From Nocardioides jiangxiensis (GTDB lineage Bacteria > Actinomycetota > Actinomycetes > Propionibacteriales > Nocardioidaceae): a stretch of 64,000 bases of DNA. Positions 6,978 through 15,798 of this stretch are shown in pieces. Position 1 is the stretch's first letter, and every line of letters begins with the position of its first letter. The notes below the pieces were generated by a model, which was not told the DNA's origin, did not search any database, and saw only the letters and a program-made list of their open reading frames with translations. The position numbers and the translations under genes were made by a program. The stretch spans positions 1,612,001 to 1,676,000 of the forward strand of contig NZ_JAUQTA010000001.1 in NCBI RefSeq assembly GCF_030580915.1, in the 5' to 3' direction.

Positions 6978-8486
6978 ATGGCGGCAGTTGCCGGCACCGT
7001 TCCCGAAGGAACGACCGAGATCTGGAAGGACAAGAAGCGGTACCTGTGGCTCTGGGGCCTGATGGTCCCCGGCTTCGGCATCGCCTTCGCTGTCGCCTGG
7101 GTGGCGAGCGGCGGCTGGTGGGGGTTCGCCCTCGTCGGCCCGCTGCTGATCAACGTGGTCATCCCCCTGCTCGACCTCATGTTCGGCCTCGACGGCAGCA
7201 ACCCGCCGGACGAGGTGATCGAGGAGCTCGAGAACGACAAGTACTACCGCTACGTCGTCATGGCGTTCGTCCCGCTGATGTTCGTCATCCTCTTCGGTGG
7301 CTACGAGATCATCAGCGGCGGCAACCCGGTCGAGACCGTCGTGAGCGCCGTCGGCCTGGGCGACTGGGGCCGTGAGCACCTGAGCGCCAACCTCATGGCG
7401 ACCTCGATCCCGATCACGTGGTGGCTGCAGGCGCTGTGGGCGCTCTCCATCGCGGGCGTCGTCGGCGTCGGCATCAACACCGCCCACGAGCTGGGCCACA
7501 AGAAGGAGTCGGTCGAGCGCTGGCTCGCCAAGATCACGCTGGCCCCGACCTTCTACGGCCACTTCTACATCGAGCACAACCGCGGCCACCACGTCCGTGT
7601 CGCCACCCCGGAGGACCCGGCGTCCTCGCGGCTGGGCGAGAACCTCTACCAGTTCATGCCGCGCACGGTCTTCGGCTCGCTGAAGAGCTCGTGGGAGGTC
7701 GAGGCCAAGCGCTACAAGCGCAAGGGCACGCACCCGTTCCACATCGGCAACGACGTCCTCAACGCGTGGGCCATGTCCGTCGTCCTGTACGCCGTGATCA
7801 TCGCGCTCTTCGGCTGGAAGGTCGCACCGTTCATCCCGATCACGGTCATCTTCGGCTTCTCGCTGCTCGAGGTCGTCAACTACCTCGAGCACTACGGCCT
7901 CAAGCGCCAGAAGGTGGGGCCCGAGGGCAAGCAGCGCTACGAGCGCGTGCTCCCCGAGCACAGCTGGAACAGCAACAACATCGTCACCAACATCTTCCTG
8001 TACCACCTGCAGCGCCACTCCGACCACCACGCGAACCCCACCCGTCGCTACCAGGCGCTGCGTGACTTCAAGGAGTCCCCGGCCCTGCCGACCGGCTACG
8101 CCGGCATGATCAACCTGGCCCTCATCCCGCCGCTGTGGCGCAAGGTGATGGACCACCGCGTGCTCGAGCACCTCGACGGCGACATCACCCTCGCGAACAT
8201 CCAGCCGGGCAAGGAGGCGAAGTACTTCGCCAAGTTCCCGCCTCCGGCCACGCACGTCCAGCACGAGGACCACTTCGCGCAGGACCAGTCCGGCGAGGTG
8301 CTCGCCGCGCAGTGCCCGGGATGCTCCTACACGTACGTCGTCGAGGCCGGCGACGAGCACCAGGGCTTCGCGGCCGGCACCGCGTGGGCCGACATCCCTG
8401 CAGACTGGTTCTGCCCCGACTGCGGCGTGCGTGAAAAGATCGACTTCGTCCCCGTCGACCCCGAGACCCTGAAGGTAGTGAGCTGA
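6978..8486 (+). CDS. alkB: Alkane 1-monooxygenase fused to rubredoxin (AlkB-Rd)
   Basis: This integral-membrane di-iron enzyme hydroxylates the terminal carbon of alkanes. The first 410 residues form the AlkB domain, with several helices and the histidine clusters HELGH (170-174), EHNRGHH (199-205) and QRHSDHH (345-351), plus NYLEHYGL. The C-terminal part (about 440-502) is a rubredoxin with C446, C449, C479 and C482, so the electron donor is tethered to the hydroxylase. Such fusions are known in actinobacteria such as Dietzia and Nocardioides. The ribosome site GAGGAGG lies eight bases upstream. Its stop overlaps the ferredoxin start in TGATG, implying coupled translation. Confidence 0.95.
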   Translation: MAAVAGTVPEGTTEIWKDKKRYLWLWGLMVPGFGIAFAVAWVASGGWWGFALVGPLLINVVIPLLDLMFGLDGSNPPDEVIEELENDKYYRYVVMAFVPLMFVILFGGYEIISGGNPVETVVSAVGLGDWGREHLSANLMATSIPITWWLQALWALSIAGVVGVGINTAHELGHKKESVERWLAKITLAPTFYGHFYIEHNRGHHVRVATPEDPASSRLGENLYQFMPRTVFGSLKSSWEVEAKRYKRKGTHPFHIGNDVLNAWAMSVVLYAVIIALFGWKVAPFIPITVIFGFSLLEVVNYLEHYGLKRQKVGPEGKQRYERVLPEHSWNSNNIVTNIFLYHLQRHSDHHANPTRRYQALRDFKESPALPTGYAGMINLALIPPLWRKVMDHRVLEHLDGDITLANIQPGKEAKYFAKFPPPATHVQHEDHFAQDQSGEVLAAQCPGCSYTYVVEAGDEHQGFAAGTAWADIPADWFCPDCGVREKIDFVPVDPETLKVVS

Positions 8487-8677
8487 TGAAGATCGTCGTC
8501 GACCGTGACAAGTGCGAGGGGCTCGGCATGTGCGAGTCCATGGCCCACGAGTACTTCGAGGTGGATGACGACGACCAGGTCATCATCCACAACGAGAACC
8601 CGCCGGAGGAGGACCGCAAGATGGTCCTCGCCGCGGTGAACTCCTGCCCGGTCCTCGCGCTGTCGCTCGAAGGCTGA
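8486..8677 (+). CDS. Single-cluster [3Fe-4S]-type ferredoxin
   Basis: A 63-residue acidic ferredoxin with the spacing Cys10-x5-Cys16 ... Cys54-Pro, the pattern of actinobacterial 3Fe-4S ferredoxins that pass electrons to P450s and other oxygenases. The position that normally holds the extra cluster cysteine (between 10 and 16) is Gly/Leu, which favours a three-iron cluster. Translational coupling to AlkB-rubredoxin (TGATG) suggests that it delivers electrons from a reductase to the fused rubredoxin, an inference. No ferredoxin reductase gene is in this operon. Confidence 0.88.
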   Translation: MKIVVDRDKCEGLGMCESMAHEYFEVDDDDQVIIHNENPPEEDRKMVLAAVNSCPVLALSLEG

Positions 8678-8678
8678 C

Positions 8679-9293
8679 ATGAGCATCGATCTCGGGACGG
8701 CGAACGTCGACGCGGCGGTCACCCTGCGTGACCGCCTCGTCGACGCCGCGACGGCGGTGACGACCACGGAGGGCTGGTCGTCGGTCACCATGGCACGGCT
8801 CGCCGAGGCCGTCGGCGTCAGCCGCCAGACGGTCTACAACGAGATCGGCACCAAGCCCGCGCTCGCGGAGGCGATGATCCTCCGCGAGCTCGCGCGCTTC
8901 CTGGAGGCGGCGGACCGTGCGTTCCTCGCCCACCCCGACGACTTCTTCGCCGCGCTGGGCGAGACCGTCACCGGCGTCCTCGAGTTCGCCGAGGGCAACG
9001 AGCTCCTCAAGGCGATCGTCTCCGCCACGCACGGCGCGGACACCGAGCTGCTGCCGCTGCTCACCACCCACTCGGCCACGCTGCTCGAGACCGCGAAGAT
9101 CATCATCGGCGAGCACATCGCGGCGTACGAGCTGGGGGTGGAGGACCACCGCCTCGCCGGCCTCACCGAGACCATCATCCGGGTCGTTCTCAGCCACGTC
9201 ATGCAGCCGGGCTCGTCGCCGGACGATGTCGCGGACACCCTGGTGTGGATGGCGCGACGGATTCTCGATCCCGACGCGTCCACGGCGGGTTAG
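8679..9293 (+). CDS. TetR family regulator (AlkX-like)
   Basis: A 204-residue repressor-type protein. The N-terminal helix-turn-helix, MARLAEAVGVSRQTVYNEIGTK, is classical TetR; the C-terminal helices would bind a ligand, presumably an alkane-derived fatty acid or similar. It begins two bases after the ferredoxin stop and is the third gene of the alkane hydroxylase operon, as in other actinobacterial alkB operons that end with a TetR gene. Autoregulation through the inverted repeat at 6929-6955 is likely but inferred. Its TAG stop is part of the next gene's -10 element. Confidence 0.88.
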   Translation: MSIDLGTANVDAAVTLRDRLVDAATAVTTTEGWSSVTMARLAEAVGVSRQTVYNEIGTKPALAEAMILRELARFLEAADRAFLAHPDDFFAALGETVTGVLEFAEGNELLKAIVSATHGADTELLPLLTTHSATLLETAKIIIGEHIAAYELGVEDHRLAGLTETIIRVVLSHVMQPGSSPDDVADTLVWMARRILDPDASTAG

Positions 9294-9296
9294 TCT
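9291..9296 (+). promoter_or_regulatory. -10 hexamer for the M15 peptidase gene
   Basis: TAGTCT overlaps the TAG stop of the TetR gene. Transcription would start about 50 bases before the ATG at 9353, giving a leader with purine-rich GGGAGAG. Confidence 0.4.
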
Positions 9297-9352
9297 CGAT
9301 CCTGGGAGAGAGTCCGGGACGGGTCCCGGGTGACGTGGGGAGAGATCGGGTC

Positions 9353-10558
9353 ATGGCACGGATGGGTCGCGCGCGGGTCGGAGCTGCCGTCGCGCTGTCG
9401 TTGTCGCTCGCGCTCGCCGGGTGTGGCGGTGGCTCCGGCAAGGCGCAGCCCACGCCGACGGCGACGCCGAAGCCCCAGGTCTCCGTGCCCGTGGTCAGCG
9501 AGGACCACGCGATGCCCCAGCCGCCCCGGCTGGTCGGCGGCAACGCCCAGCCCGACATCCTGATCTACGCCGCGAAGGCCCTGTCACCCGACATGGTCAA
9601 GCGGATCTCGGCGATCAAGGTGGGCAAGGCGAAGGGCGTGACGGCCACCGAGCTCTTCTCGCTCGCCTCCCCCTCGATCCAGGGACAGACCTACAACGTC
9701 GCCGCGGTCGACCCCTCGTCGTACCGCCGCTTCTCGCCTGCCGCCCAGCAGGCCGAGATCTGGTCGCGCCTCGCTGCCGGCGAGATGGTCGTGAAGTCCA
9801 AGGGTGCCGCCGACCAGGTCCAGTCGCAGCCCAACTTCATCTCGATCGGCACCGGTGACGACGCCCGCAGCGTGCACATCGGCGCCTTCGCGCCCGAGCC
9901 GCCGCTGATCGACATGGTGGTCAACAGCAAGTGGGGCGCCGACCTGTTCGACGTCCACGACAACGCGCTGCTGATCTCCACCGGCGACCACACGCCGCAG
10001 TCGATCAAGAAGCAGGTCGAGGCGATCGTGAAGGGCACCGGCGCCTCGATCCAGCTGCTCGACGTCGCCACCCGTCGCGGGCTCGACCCCAGCGCGGTGC
10101 AGACCGCGGTTGCCACCGGCGGCTCGATCGGTGCCGAGATCGGCACCTACCACTACCGCGTGGTGGGCAGCCAGGTGATCCCCGACGCGTCCTGGGTCGC
10201 CGCCCACATCCGCACCGAGGTGATGCCGATCGTCGGCACGGTCAGCTGCGACAAGGTGATGCTGCTCCAGCTGCGTGCCGCGCTCAACGAGCTGATCCAG
10301 CGCGGGCTCGACAAGTACATCCACACCACGGCGGGCTGCTTCAACGCCCGCTTCATCGCCGGCACCACCAGCCTGTCCAACCACGCCTTTGGCATGGCCA
10401 TCGACTTCGACGCCCCGCAGAACGCGCGTGGCACGGCCGGCCAGATCCCGCCTGCCGTGGTCCAGGTCTTCAAGGACTGGGGCTTCGCGTGGGGCGGCGA
10501 CTGGCACTACACCGACCCGATGCACTTCGAGCTGGTCCGGATCATGAAGGTCGTCTGA
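9353..10558 (+). CDS. M15-type D-alanyl-D-alanine carboxypeptidase-like lipoprotein
   Basis: A 401-residue exported protein. The signal peptide ends in the lipobox LALAGC, so it should be lipid-anchored outside the membrane. A Thr/Pro-rich linker and a unique middle region of about 270 residues precede a C-terminal VanY-like zinc peptidase domain with H344 and D351 (SNHAFGMAIDFD) and H385/H391 (GGDWHYTDPMHFEL). M15 enzymes cut D-Ala-D-Ala or other peptidoglycan stem bonds, so a wall-remodelling role is inferred. ATG at 9362 is an alternative start. The middle region resembles nothing I recognise. Confidence 0.82.
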   Translation: MARMGRARVGAAVALSLSLALAGCGGGSGKAQPTPTATPKPQVSVPVVSEDHAMPQPPRLVGGNAQPDILIYAAKALSPDMVKRISAIKVGKAKGVTATELFSLASPSIQGQTYNVAAVDPSSYRRFSPAAQQAEIWSRLAAGEMVVKSKGAADQVQSQPNFISIGTGDDARSVHIGAFAPEPPLIDMVVNSKWGADLFDVHDNALLISTGDHTPQSIKKQVEAIVKGTGASIQLLDVATRRGLDPSAVQTAVATGGSIGAEIGTYHYRVVGSQVIPDASWVAAHIRTEVMPIVGTVSCDKVMLLQLRAALNELIQRGLDKYIHTTAGCFNARFIAGTTSLSNHAFGMAIDFDAPQNARGTAGQIPPAVVQVFKDWGFAWGGDWHYTDPMHFELVRIMKVV

Positions 10559-10585
10559 CCCCTCCTGCTGCGCGACGTGCTGCGC

Positions 10586-10591
10586 TAGGTT
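10586..10591 (+). promoter_or_regulatory. -10 hexamer, leaderless promoter
   Basis: TAGGTT ends seven bases before the ATG at 10599. Confidence 0.5.
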
Positions 10592-10598
10592 CGCCGGC

Positions 10599-11555
10599 AT
10601 GCGCGCCGTACAGGTCACGTCCCTCGCCGGTCCCTCCGCCGTCGAGGTGGTCGATGTGCCGGAGCCGTCACCGTGGCCGGGCCAGGTGGTCATCGAGGTG
10701 GCCGCGGTCGGCGTCTCGTTCCCCGACCTGCTGCTGAGCAAGGGGGAGTACCAGCTCAAGCCCGAGCTGCCGTTCACGCTCGGTGTGGACTTCGCCGGCA
10801 CGGTCGTGCAGGCCGGTGGTGGCTTCGAGGTCGGCCAGCGCGTCGCCTCCTGCCTGCCGTACGGCGGTGCTGCCGAGCGTGTCGCGCACGCGCCCGACTT
10901 CGTCTTCGCGCTCCCGGACTCGCTGTCGTTCGAGAAGGCCGCGGCGATCCCGATGAACTACATGACCGCCCACTTCGTCCTCGTCGAGCGCGGCGACCTG
11001 AAGGCGGGCGAGACGGTGCTCGTGCACGGCGCTGCGGGCGGAGTCGGCACCGCGACCATCCAGGTGGCTCGCGGCCTAGGGGCGCGCGTGATCGCTGTCG
11101 TGTCGACCGACGCCAAGGGGGAGGTGGCCCGGGCGGCGGGCGCCGACGAGGTGGTGCTGCTCGAGGGGTTCCGTGACGCGGTGACCGCGCTCGGTGGCGC
11201 GGACATCGTCGTCGACGTGGTGGGCGGCGACGCCTTCACCGACTCGATGCGCTGCCTGCGGCCGCAGGGCCGGGTCATGGTGGTCGGCTTCGCTGCCGGT
11301 CAGGGCATCCCCGAGGTCAAGGTCAACCGGCTGCTGCTCAACAACATCGACATCCGCGGTGCCGCCTGGGGCGCGCACGCGATGGTGACGCCCGGCTACA
11401 TGCAGGACCAGTGGGCGGCCCTGCTGCCGCTGATCGAGGACGGCACGATCGACCCGCCGATCGGGCAGACCTATGCCTTCGAGGAGTTCGGCCGGGCACT
11501 GGCCGACATCGACGAGCGGCGGGCGGTCGGCAAGTCGGTCGTTCGGTTGACGTGA
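10599..11555 (+). CDS. NADPH:quinone oxidoreductase family protein (zinc-free MDR)
   Basis: A 318-residue medium-chain dehydrogenase/reductase of the quinone reductase branch. It has an N-terminal GroES-like domain (LPFTLGVDFAGTVVQAG) and a Rossmann domain with the NADPH loop VHGAAGGVGTATIQVA. The structural zinc cysteines are missing, which places it with QorA-type reductases acting on quinones or enoyl compounds; the substrate is not deducible. It is cytoplasmic. A -10 hexamer seven bases before the ATG suggests a leaderless monocistronic mRNA. A second MDR of this type lies at 51995. Confidence 0.88.
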   Translation: MRAVQVTSLAGPSAVEVVDVPEPSPWPGQVVIEVAAVGVSFPDLLLSKGEYQLKPELPFTLGVDFAGTVVQAGGGFEVGQRVASCLPYGGAAERVAHAPDFVFALPDSLSFEKAAAIPMNYMTAHFVLVERGDLKAGETVLVHGAAGGVGTATIQVARGLGARVIAVVSTDAKGEVARAAGADEVVLLEGFRDAVTALGGADIVVDVVGGDAFTDSMRCLRPQGRVMVVGFAAGQGIPEVKVNRLLLNNIDIRGAAWGAHAMVTPGYMQDQWAALLPLIEDGTIDPPIGQTYAFEEFGRALADIDERRAVGKSVVRLT

Positions 11556-11573
11556 GGCTGTTGGCCTGACGGC

Positions 11574-11579
11574 TAGGGT
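11574..11579 (+). promoter_or_regulatory. -10 hexamer, leaderless promoter
   Basis: TAGGGT ends seven bases before the GTG at 11587. Confidence 0.5.
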
Positions 11580-11586
11580 CGGATGC

Positions 11587-13524
11587 GTGAGCATTCTCGA
11601 CGACGCCCGGCCTGGTTTCGACCACGCCATCCGCCCCCAGGACGACCTCTTCGGACACGTCAACGGCCAGTGGCTGGCGACCGAGGAGATCCCTTCTGAC
11701 CGGTCCAGCTGGGGCCCCTTCGTGACCCTGGCCGACCAGGCCGAGGAGCACGTCCGGGCGATCATCGAGGAGCTCGCCGCGGCAGCGCCCGATCCCACGA
11801 CGGAGCCCGGCAAGATCGCGGCGCTCTACGCCTCCTTCATGGACGAGGCCGCCGTCGAGGCCCGCGGGATCGAGCCGATCCGGCCGCTGCTCGACGCGGT
11901 CGCGTCCATCCACGACACCCGGGACCTCGCTGCGCTGCTCGGCGAGCTCGAGCGGGTCGGTGGCGCGGGCCTCTTCGGCTCCTACATCGACACCGACTCC
12001 AAGAACTCCGACCGCTACCTCTTCCACATCACGCAGGGCGGGCTGGGCCTGCCGGACGAGAGCTACTACCGCGACGAGAAGTTCGCCGAGATCCGCACCG
12101 CGTACGTCGCGTACCTGGCGAGGATCCTCGGCCTGGCCGAGGTCGAGGACGCCGAGGGCGCCGCCGAGCGGATCATGGCGATCGACACGAAGCTCGCCGC
12201 CGGCCACTGGGAGCGCGCCGAGACGCGCGACGTCCAGAAGACCTACAACCTGACCACCCGCGCGGAGCTGCTCGAGCTCGCCCCGGGCTTCGACTGGGCG
12301 GCCTACCTCACCAACCTCGGGGCCAAGCCGGAGACGCTCGACGAGGTCATCGTGCGCCAGCCCAGCTTCCTCGCCCACCTCTCCGGCGTTCTCGGCGAGG
12401 TGCCGGTCGAGCAGTGGCGCGAGTGGCTGGTCTCCCGCGTGCTGCGGTCGGCGGCGCCGTACCTGCCGGCGGCGTTCGTGGAGGCCAACTTCGACTTCTA
12501 CGGTCGCACCCTCTCCGGCACGCCGGAGCTCCGCGCCCGCTGGAAGCGCGGCGTGTCGCTGGTGGAGGGCGCCCTGGGTGAGGCGGTCGGGCGCGAGTAC
12601 GTCGCACGGCACTTCCCGCCGGTCGCGAAGCAGATGATGGACGAGCTCGTCGCCAACCTGCTCGCCGCCTACCGCAGCTCCATCGAGAAGCTCGACTGGA
12701 TGACCGCGGAGACGAAGGAGCGCGCCTACGAGAAGCTCGCCACCTTCCGGCCGAAGATCGGCTACCCCGAGAAGTTCCGCGACTACACCGGGCTGACGAT
12801 CGGTGACGACCTGGTCGCCAACGTGCAGGCCGCCGCGGCGTTCGAGAGCGACCGCCAGCTGGCCAAGATCGGCTCGCCGGTCGACCGCGACGAGTGGTTC
12901 ATGCTCCCGCAGACGGTCAACGCCTACTACAACCCGGGCACCAACGAGATCTGCTTCCCCGCGGGCATCCTGCAGAAGCCGTTCTTCAGCCCCGACGCCG
13001 AGGCGGCCGAGAACTACGGCGGCATCGGTGCGGTCATCGGCCACGAGATCGGCCACGGCTTCGACGACCAGGGCGCGCAGTACGACGGCGCGGGCAACCT
13101 CAACGACTGGTGGACCGCCGCGGACAAGGAGGCGTTCCAGGTGAAGTCCAAGGCCCTCATCGCGCAGTACGACGGCTTCTCGCCGCGCAACCTGCCCGGC
13201 GAGCACGTCAACGGCTCGCTCACCGTCGGCGAGAACATCGGCGACCTCGGCGGCCTGACCATCGGCCACACGGCGTTCGCGATCGCGCTGGGGCGCACGC
13301 CCACGGCGGAGGAGTCGCAGACGCTCTTCTCCAACTGGGCCTACTGCTGGCGCACGAAGCGTCGCATCGAGCAGGAGCGGCAGTACCTCACCATCGACCC
13401 GCACAGCCCGCCGGAGTTCCGCGCCAACATCGTGCGCAACCTCGACGAGTTCCACGACGCCTTCGGCACCCAGCCCGGTGACGGGCTGTGGCTCGACCCG
13501 GCGGACCGCGTCCGGATCTGGTGA
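11587..13524 (+). CDS. M13 family zinc metallopeptidase (neprilysin/PepO-like)
   Basis: A 645-residue oligopeptidase. The zinc site is H486-E487-x-x-H490 in GHEIGHGFDDQGAQYDG with third ligand E549 in ENIGDLGGL, and the substrate-binding NAYYNP motif precedes it. The C-terminus RVRIW matches the family end. There is no signal peptide or membrane anchor, unlike eukaryotic neprilysins, so this form is predicted to be cytoplasmic and to degrade short peptides. GTG start with a -10 hexamer seven bases upstream and no ribosome site implies leaderless expression. Confidence 0.93.
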   Translation: MSILDDARPGFDHAIRPQDDLFGHVNGQWLATEEIPSDRSSWGPFVTLADQAEEHVRAIIEELAAAAPDPTTEPGKIAALYASFMDEAAVEARGIEPIRPLLDAVASIHDTRDLAALLGELERVGGAGLFGSYIDTDSKNSDRYLFHITQGGLGLPDESYYRDEKFAEIRTAYVAYLARILGLAEVEDAEGAAERIMAIDTKLAAGHWERAETRDVQKTYNLTTRAELLELAPGFDWAAYLTNLGAKPETLDEVIVRQPSFLAHLSGVLGEVPVEQWREWLVSRVLRSAAPYLPAAFVEANFDFYGRTLSGTPELRARWKRGVSLVEGALGEAVGREYVARHFPPVAKQMMDELVANLLAAYRSSIEKLDWMTAETKERAYEKLATFRPKIGYPEKFRDYTGLTIGDDLVANVQAAAAFESDRQLAKIGSPVDRDEWFMLPQTVNAYYNPGTNEICFPAGILQKPFFSPDAEAAENYGGIGAVIGHEIGHGFDDQGAQYDGAGNLNDWWTAADKEAFQVKSKALIAQYDGFSPRNLPGEHVNGSLTVGENIGDLGGLTIGHTAFAIALGRTPTAEESQTLFSNWAYCWRTKRRIEQERQYLTIDPHSPPEFRANIVRNLDEFHDAFGTQPGDGLWLDPADRVRIW

Positions 13525-13594
13525 CGAACGCCGGCCGGCGCTGTCTGTGGACGGCGCCGGCCGCGGTGTCAGACGCCGCTGGTAGACAGTCCGC

Positions 13595-15697
13595 ATGACC
13601 TCTCTCTCTGCTCCTGCCGTCGACCGGGTGGCCATGCGGGCCGAGGCCGAGGCCTGCCTGCGGGCGCTCGTCGGCCGCGACGACGCGGTGCTGCGGGAGG
13701 ACCAGTGGACCGCGATCGAGGCCCTCGCGGTCGACCGTCGGCGAGCGCTGGTCGTGCAGCGCACCGGCTGGGGCAAGTCGGCGGTCTACTTCGTCGCGAC
13801 CGCGCTGCTGCGGGCGCGCGGTGCAGGTCCGACCGTCATCGTCTCGCCGCTGCTCGCGCTGATGCGCAACCAGATCGGGGCGGCGGAGCGTGCCGGCATC
13901 CACGCGGTGACGATCAACTCCACCAACCCGGAGGAGTGGTCGCGCATCGAGGCCGCGATCGCCGCCGGGGAGGTCGACGTCCTGCTGGTCAGCCCTGAGC
14001 GGCTCAACAACCCCGGGTTCCGCGACGAGGTGCTGCCGCGTCTGGCGGCGACGACCGGCCTGCTCGTCGTCGACGAGGCGCACTGCATCTCCGACTGGGG
14101 CCATGACTTCCGGCCCGACTACCGCCGGATCCGGACCATGCTGGAGGACCTGCGCCCGGGGATCCCGGTGCTGGCGACGACGGCGACCGCCAACGCGCGC
14201 GTGACGAAGGACGTCGCGGAGCAGCTCGGCGAGGACGTCCTGGTGCTGCGCGGTTCCCTCGACCGCGAGTCGCTCCGGCTCGGTGTGGTCCGGCTGCCCA
14301 CGCCCGACATGCGGCTGGCCTGGCTGGCCGACAACCTGGCGTCGCTGCCGGGCTCGGGCATCGTCTACTGCCTGACGGTGGCGGCGACGCAGGAGGTCGC
14401 GGCGTACCTGCGCGACCGGGGGCACGTCGTCGCGGCGTACTCCGGGCAGACCGAGACCAGCGAGCGGGAGGCGCTCGAGGCCGACCTCGCCGCGGGCCGG
14501 GTCAAGGCGCTGATCGCGACCTCCGCGCTCGGGATGGGGTTCGACGCGACCCTCGGCTTCGTCGTCAACCTCGGGGCGCCGGCCTCTCCGGTCAGCTACT
14601 ACCAGCAGGTCGGCCGCGCGGGGCGTGGCACCGACGACGCCGTCGTCGTCCTGCTCCCCGGCGTCGAGGACCGCGACATCTGGGCCTACTTCGCCTCGCT
14701 CGCGTTCCCGCGGGAGGAGCTGGTCCGCCAGACCCTGTCGGTGCTGGCCGAGGCGGGCCGGCCCCTGTCCACCGCCGCCCTCGAGACGTACGTCGACCTC
14801 AACCGCACCCGGCTGGAGACGATGCTCAAGGTGCTCGACGTCGACGGCGCGGTGCAGCGGGTCAGCGGCGGCTGGACGGCGACCGGCCAGGAGTGGTCCT
14901 ACGACCGGGAGCGCTACGCGCGGGTCGCCGAGGCGCGCCAGCGCGAGCAGCAGGCGATGCTCGACTACCTCACCTGGGGCGGCTGTCGGATGGCCTACCT
15001 GCGCCGGCAGCTCGACGACGAGGCGCCCGACCGGTGCGGTCGGTGCGACAACTGTGGCGGCCTGCCCGTGCCGACCGGCGTCTCCGAGGCGGCCGCCGCG
15101 GAGGCGCGTGCGGCGCTGGGTCGGCCGGGCGTCGCCCTCCCTCCCCGCAAGATGTGGCCGACCGCGCTCGCCAACCTCGGCATCGACCTCAAGGGCAGGA
15201 TCGCCGACGCCGCGGAGGAGGGCCGGGCCATCGCGCGGCTCACCGACCTCGGCCACGGGCAGGCGCTGCGCGAGCTCTTCCGCGACACCACCCCCGACGG
15301 TCCGGTGCCCATGCCGCTGGTGCAGGCGATGGTCACCGTCCTCCAGGACTGGCGTCCGCGCGTCGACGGGATCGTCTTCGTCGAGTCCGCCCGTCGCCCC
15401 GGCCTCGTGCGCGACCTCGCTGACGGCCTGTCGCGCTACCTCCAGGTGCCGCTGCTGGGTCGGTGGTCGATCGTCGACCCGTCGGTCGATCCCGGGAGGG
15501 GTGCGGCCAACTCGGCCCAGCGGGTGGCCGCGGTGCTCCGCCGATCTGCCCTCGAAGGGCAGATCCCGGCGGGAGCGTCGGTGCTGCTGGTCGACGACCG
15601 CACGGTCACCGGCTGGTCGCTGACGGTCGCCGCGCGGGCGATCCGCGCCGCCGGCGCCGAGCGCGTGCTGCCGCTCGTGCTGGCCTCCGACGCCTGA
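13595..15697 (+). CDS. RecQ-like DNA helicase with C-terminal phosphoribosyltransferase-like domain
   Basis: This 700-residue SF2 helicase should unwind DNA during repair. The Walker A motif is GWGKS (K61), the DEAH box is D160-H163 followed by CISDWGHDFRPDYR as in RecQ, and a RecQ-type zinc site is formed by C464, C481, C484 and C487. Instead of an HRDC domain, the last 150 residues contain strand-rich sequence ending in VLLVDDRTVTGWS (663-675), which looks like the PRPP-binding loop of type I phosphoribosyltransferases, preceded by DGIVFVESARRPGLV. Walker A is unusual (TGWGKS rather than TGGGKS). No operon partner is apparent. Confidence 0.88.
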   Translation: MTSLSAPAVDRVAMRAEAEACLRALVGRDDAVLREDQWTAIEALAVDRRRALVVQRTGWGKSAVYFVATALLRARGAGPTVIVSPLLALMRNQIGAAERAGIHAVTINSTNPEEWSRIEAAIAAGEVDVLLVSPERLNNPGFRDEVLPRLAATTGLLVVDEAHCISDWGHDFRPDYRRIRTMLEDLRPGIPVLATTATANARVTKDVAEQLGEDVLVLRGSLDRESLRLGVVRLPTPDMRLAWLADNLASLPGSGIVYCLTVAATQEVAAYLRDRGHVVAAYSGQTETSEREALEADLAAGRVKALIATSALGMGFDATLGFVVNLGAPASPVSYYQQVGRAGRGTDDAVVVLLPGVEDRDIWAYFASLAFPREELVRQTLSVLAEAGRPLSTAALETYVDLNRTRLETMLKVLDVDGAVQRVSGGWTATGQEWSYDRERYARVAEARQREQQAMLDYLTWGGCRMAYLRRQLDDEAPDRCGRCDNCGGLPVPTGVSEAAAAEARAALGRPGVALPPRKMWPTALANLGIDLKGRIADAAEEGRAIARLTDLGHGQALRELFRDTTPDGPVPMPLVQAMVTVLQDWRPRVDGIVFVESARRPGLVRDLADGLSRYLQVPLLGRWSIVDPSVDPGRGAANSAQRVAAVLRRSALEGQIPAGASVLLVDDRTVTGWSLTVAARAIRAAGAERVLPLVLASDA

Positions 15698-15798
15698 TCG
15701 TGACCTGACCCGCCCGGAGCGCGTGCAACCGGGACCGCGCCCCGTGCGTCGAACGTGCGTGGGTCAACGACGACCCACCCTCACCTTCGGGAGTCACG

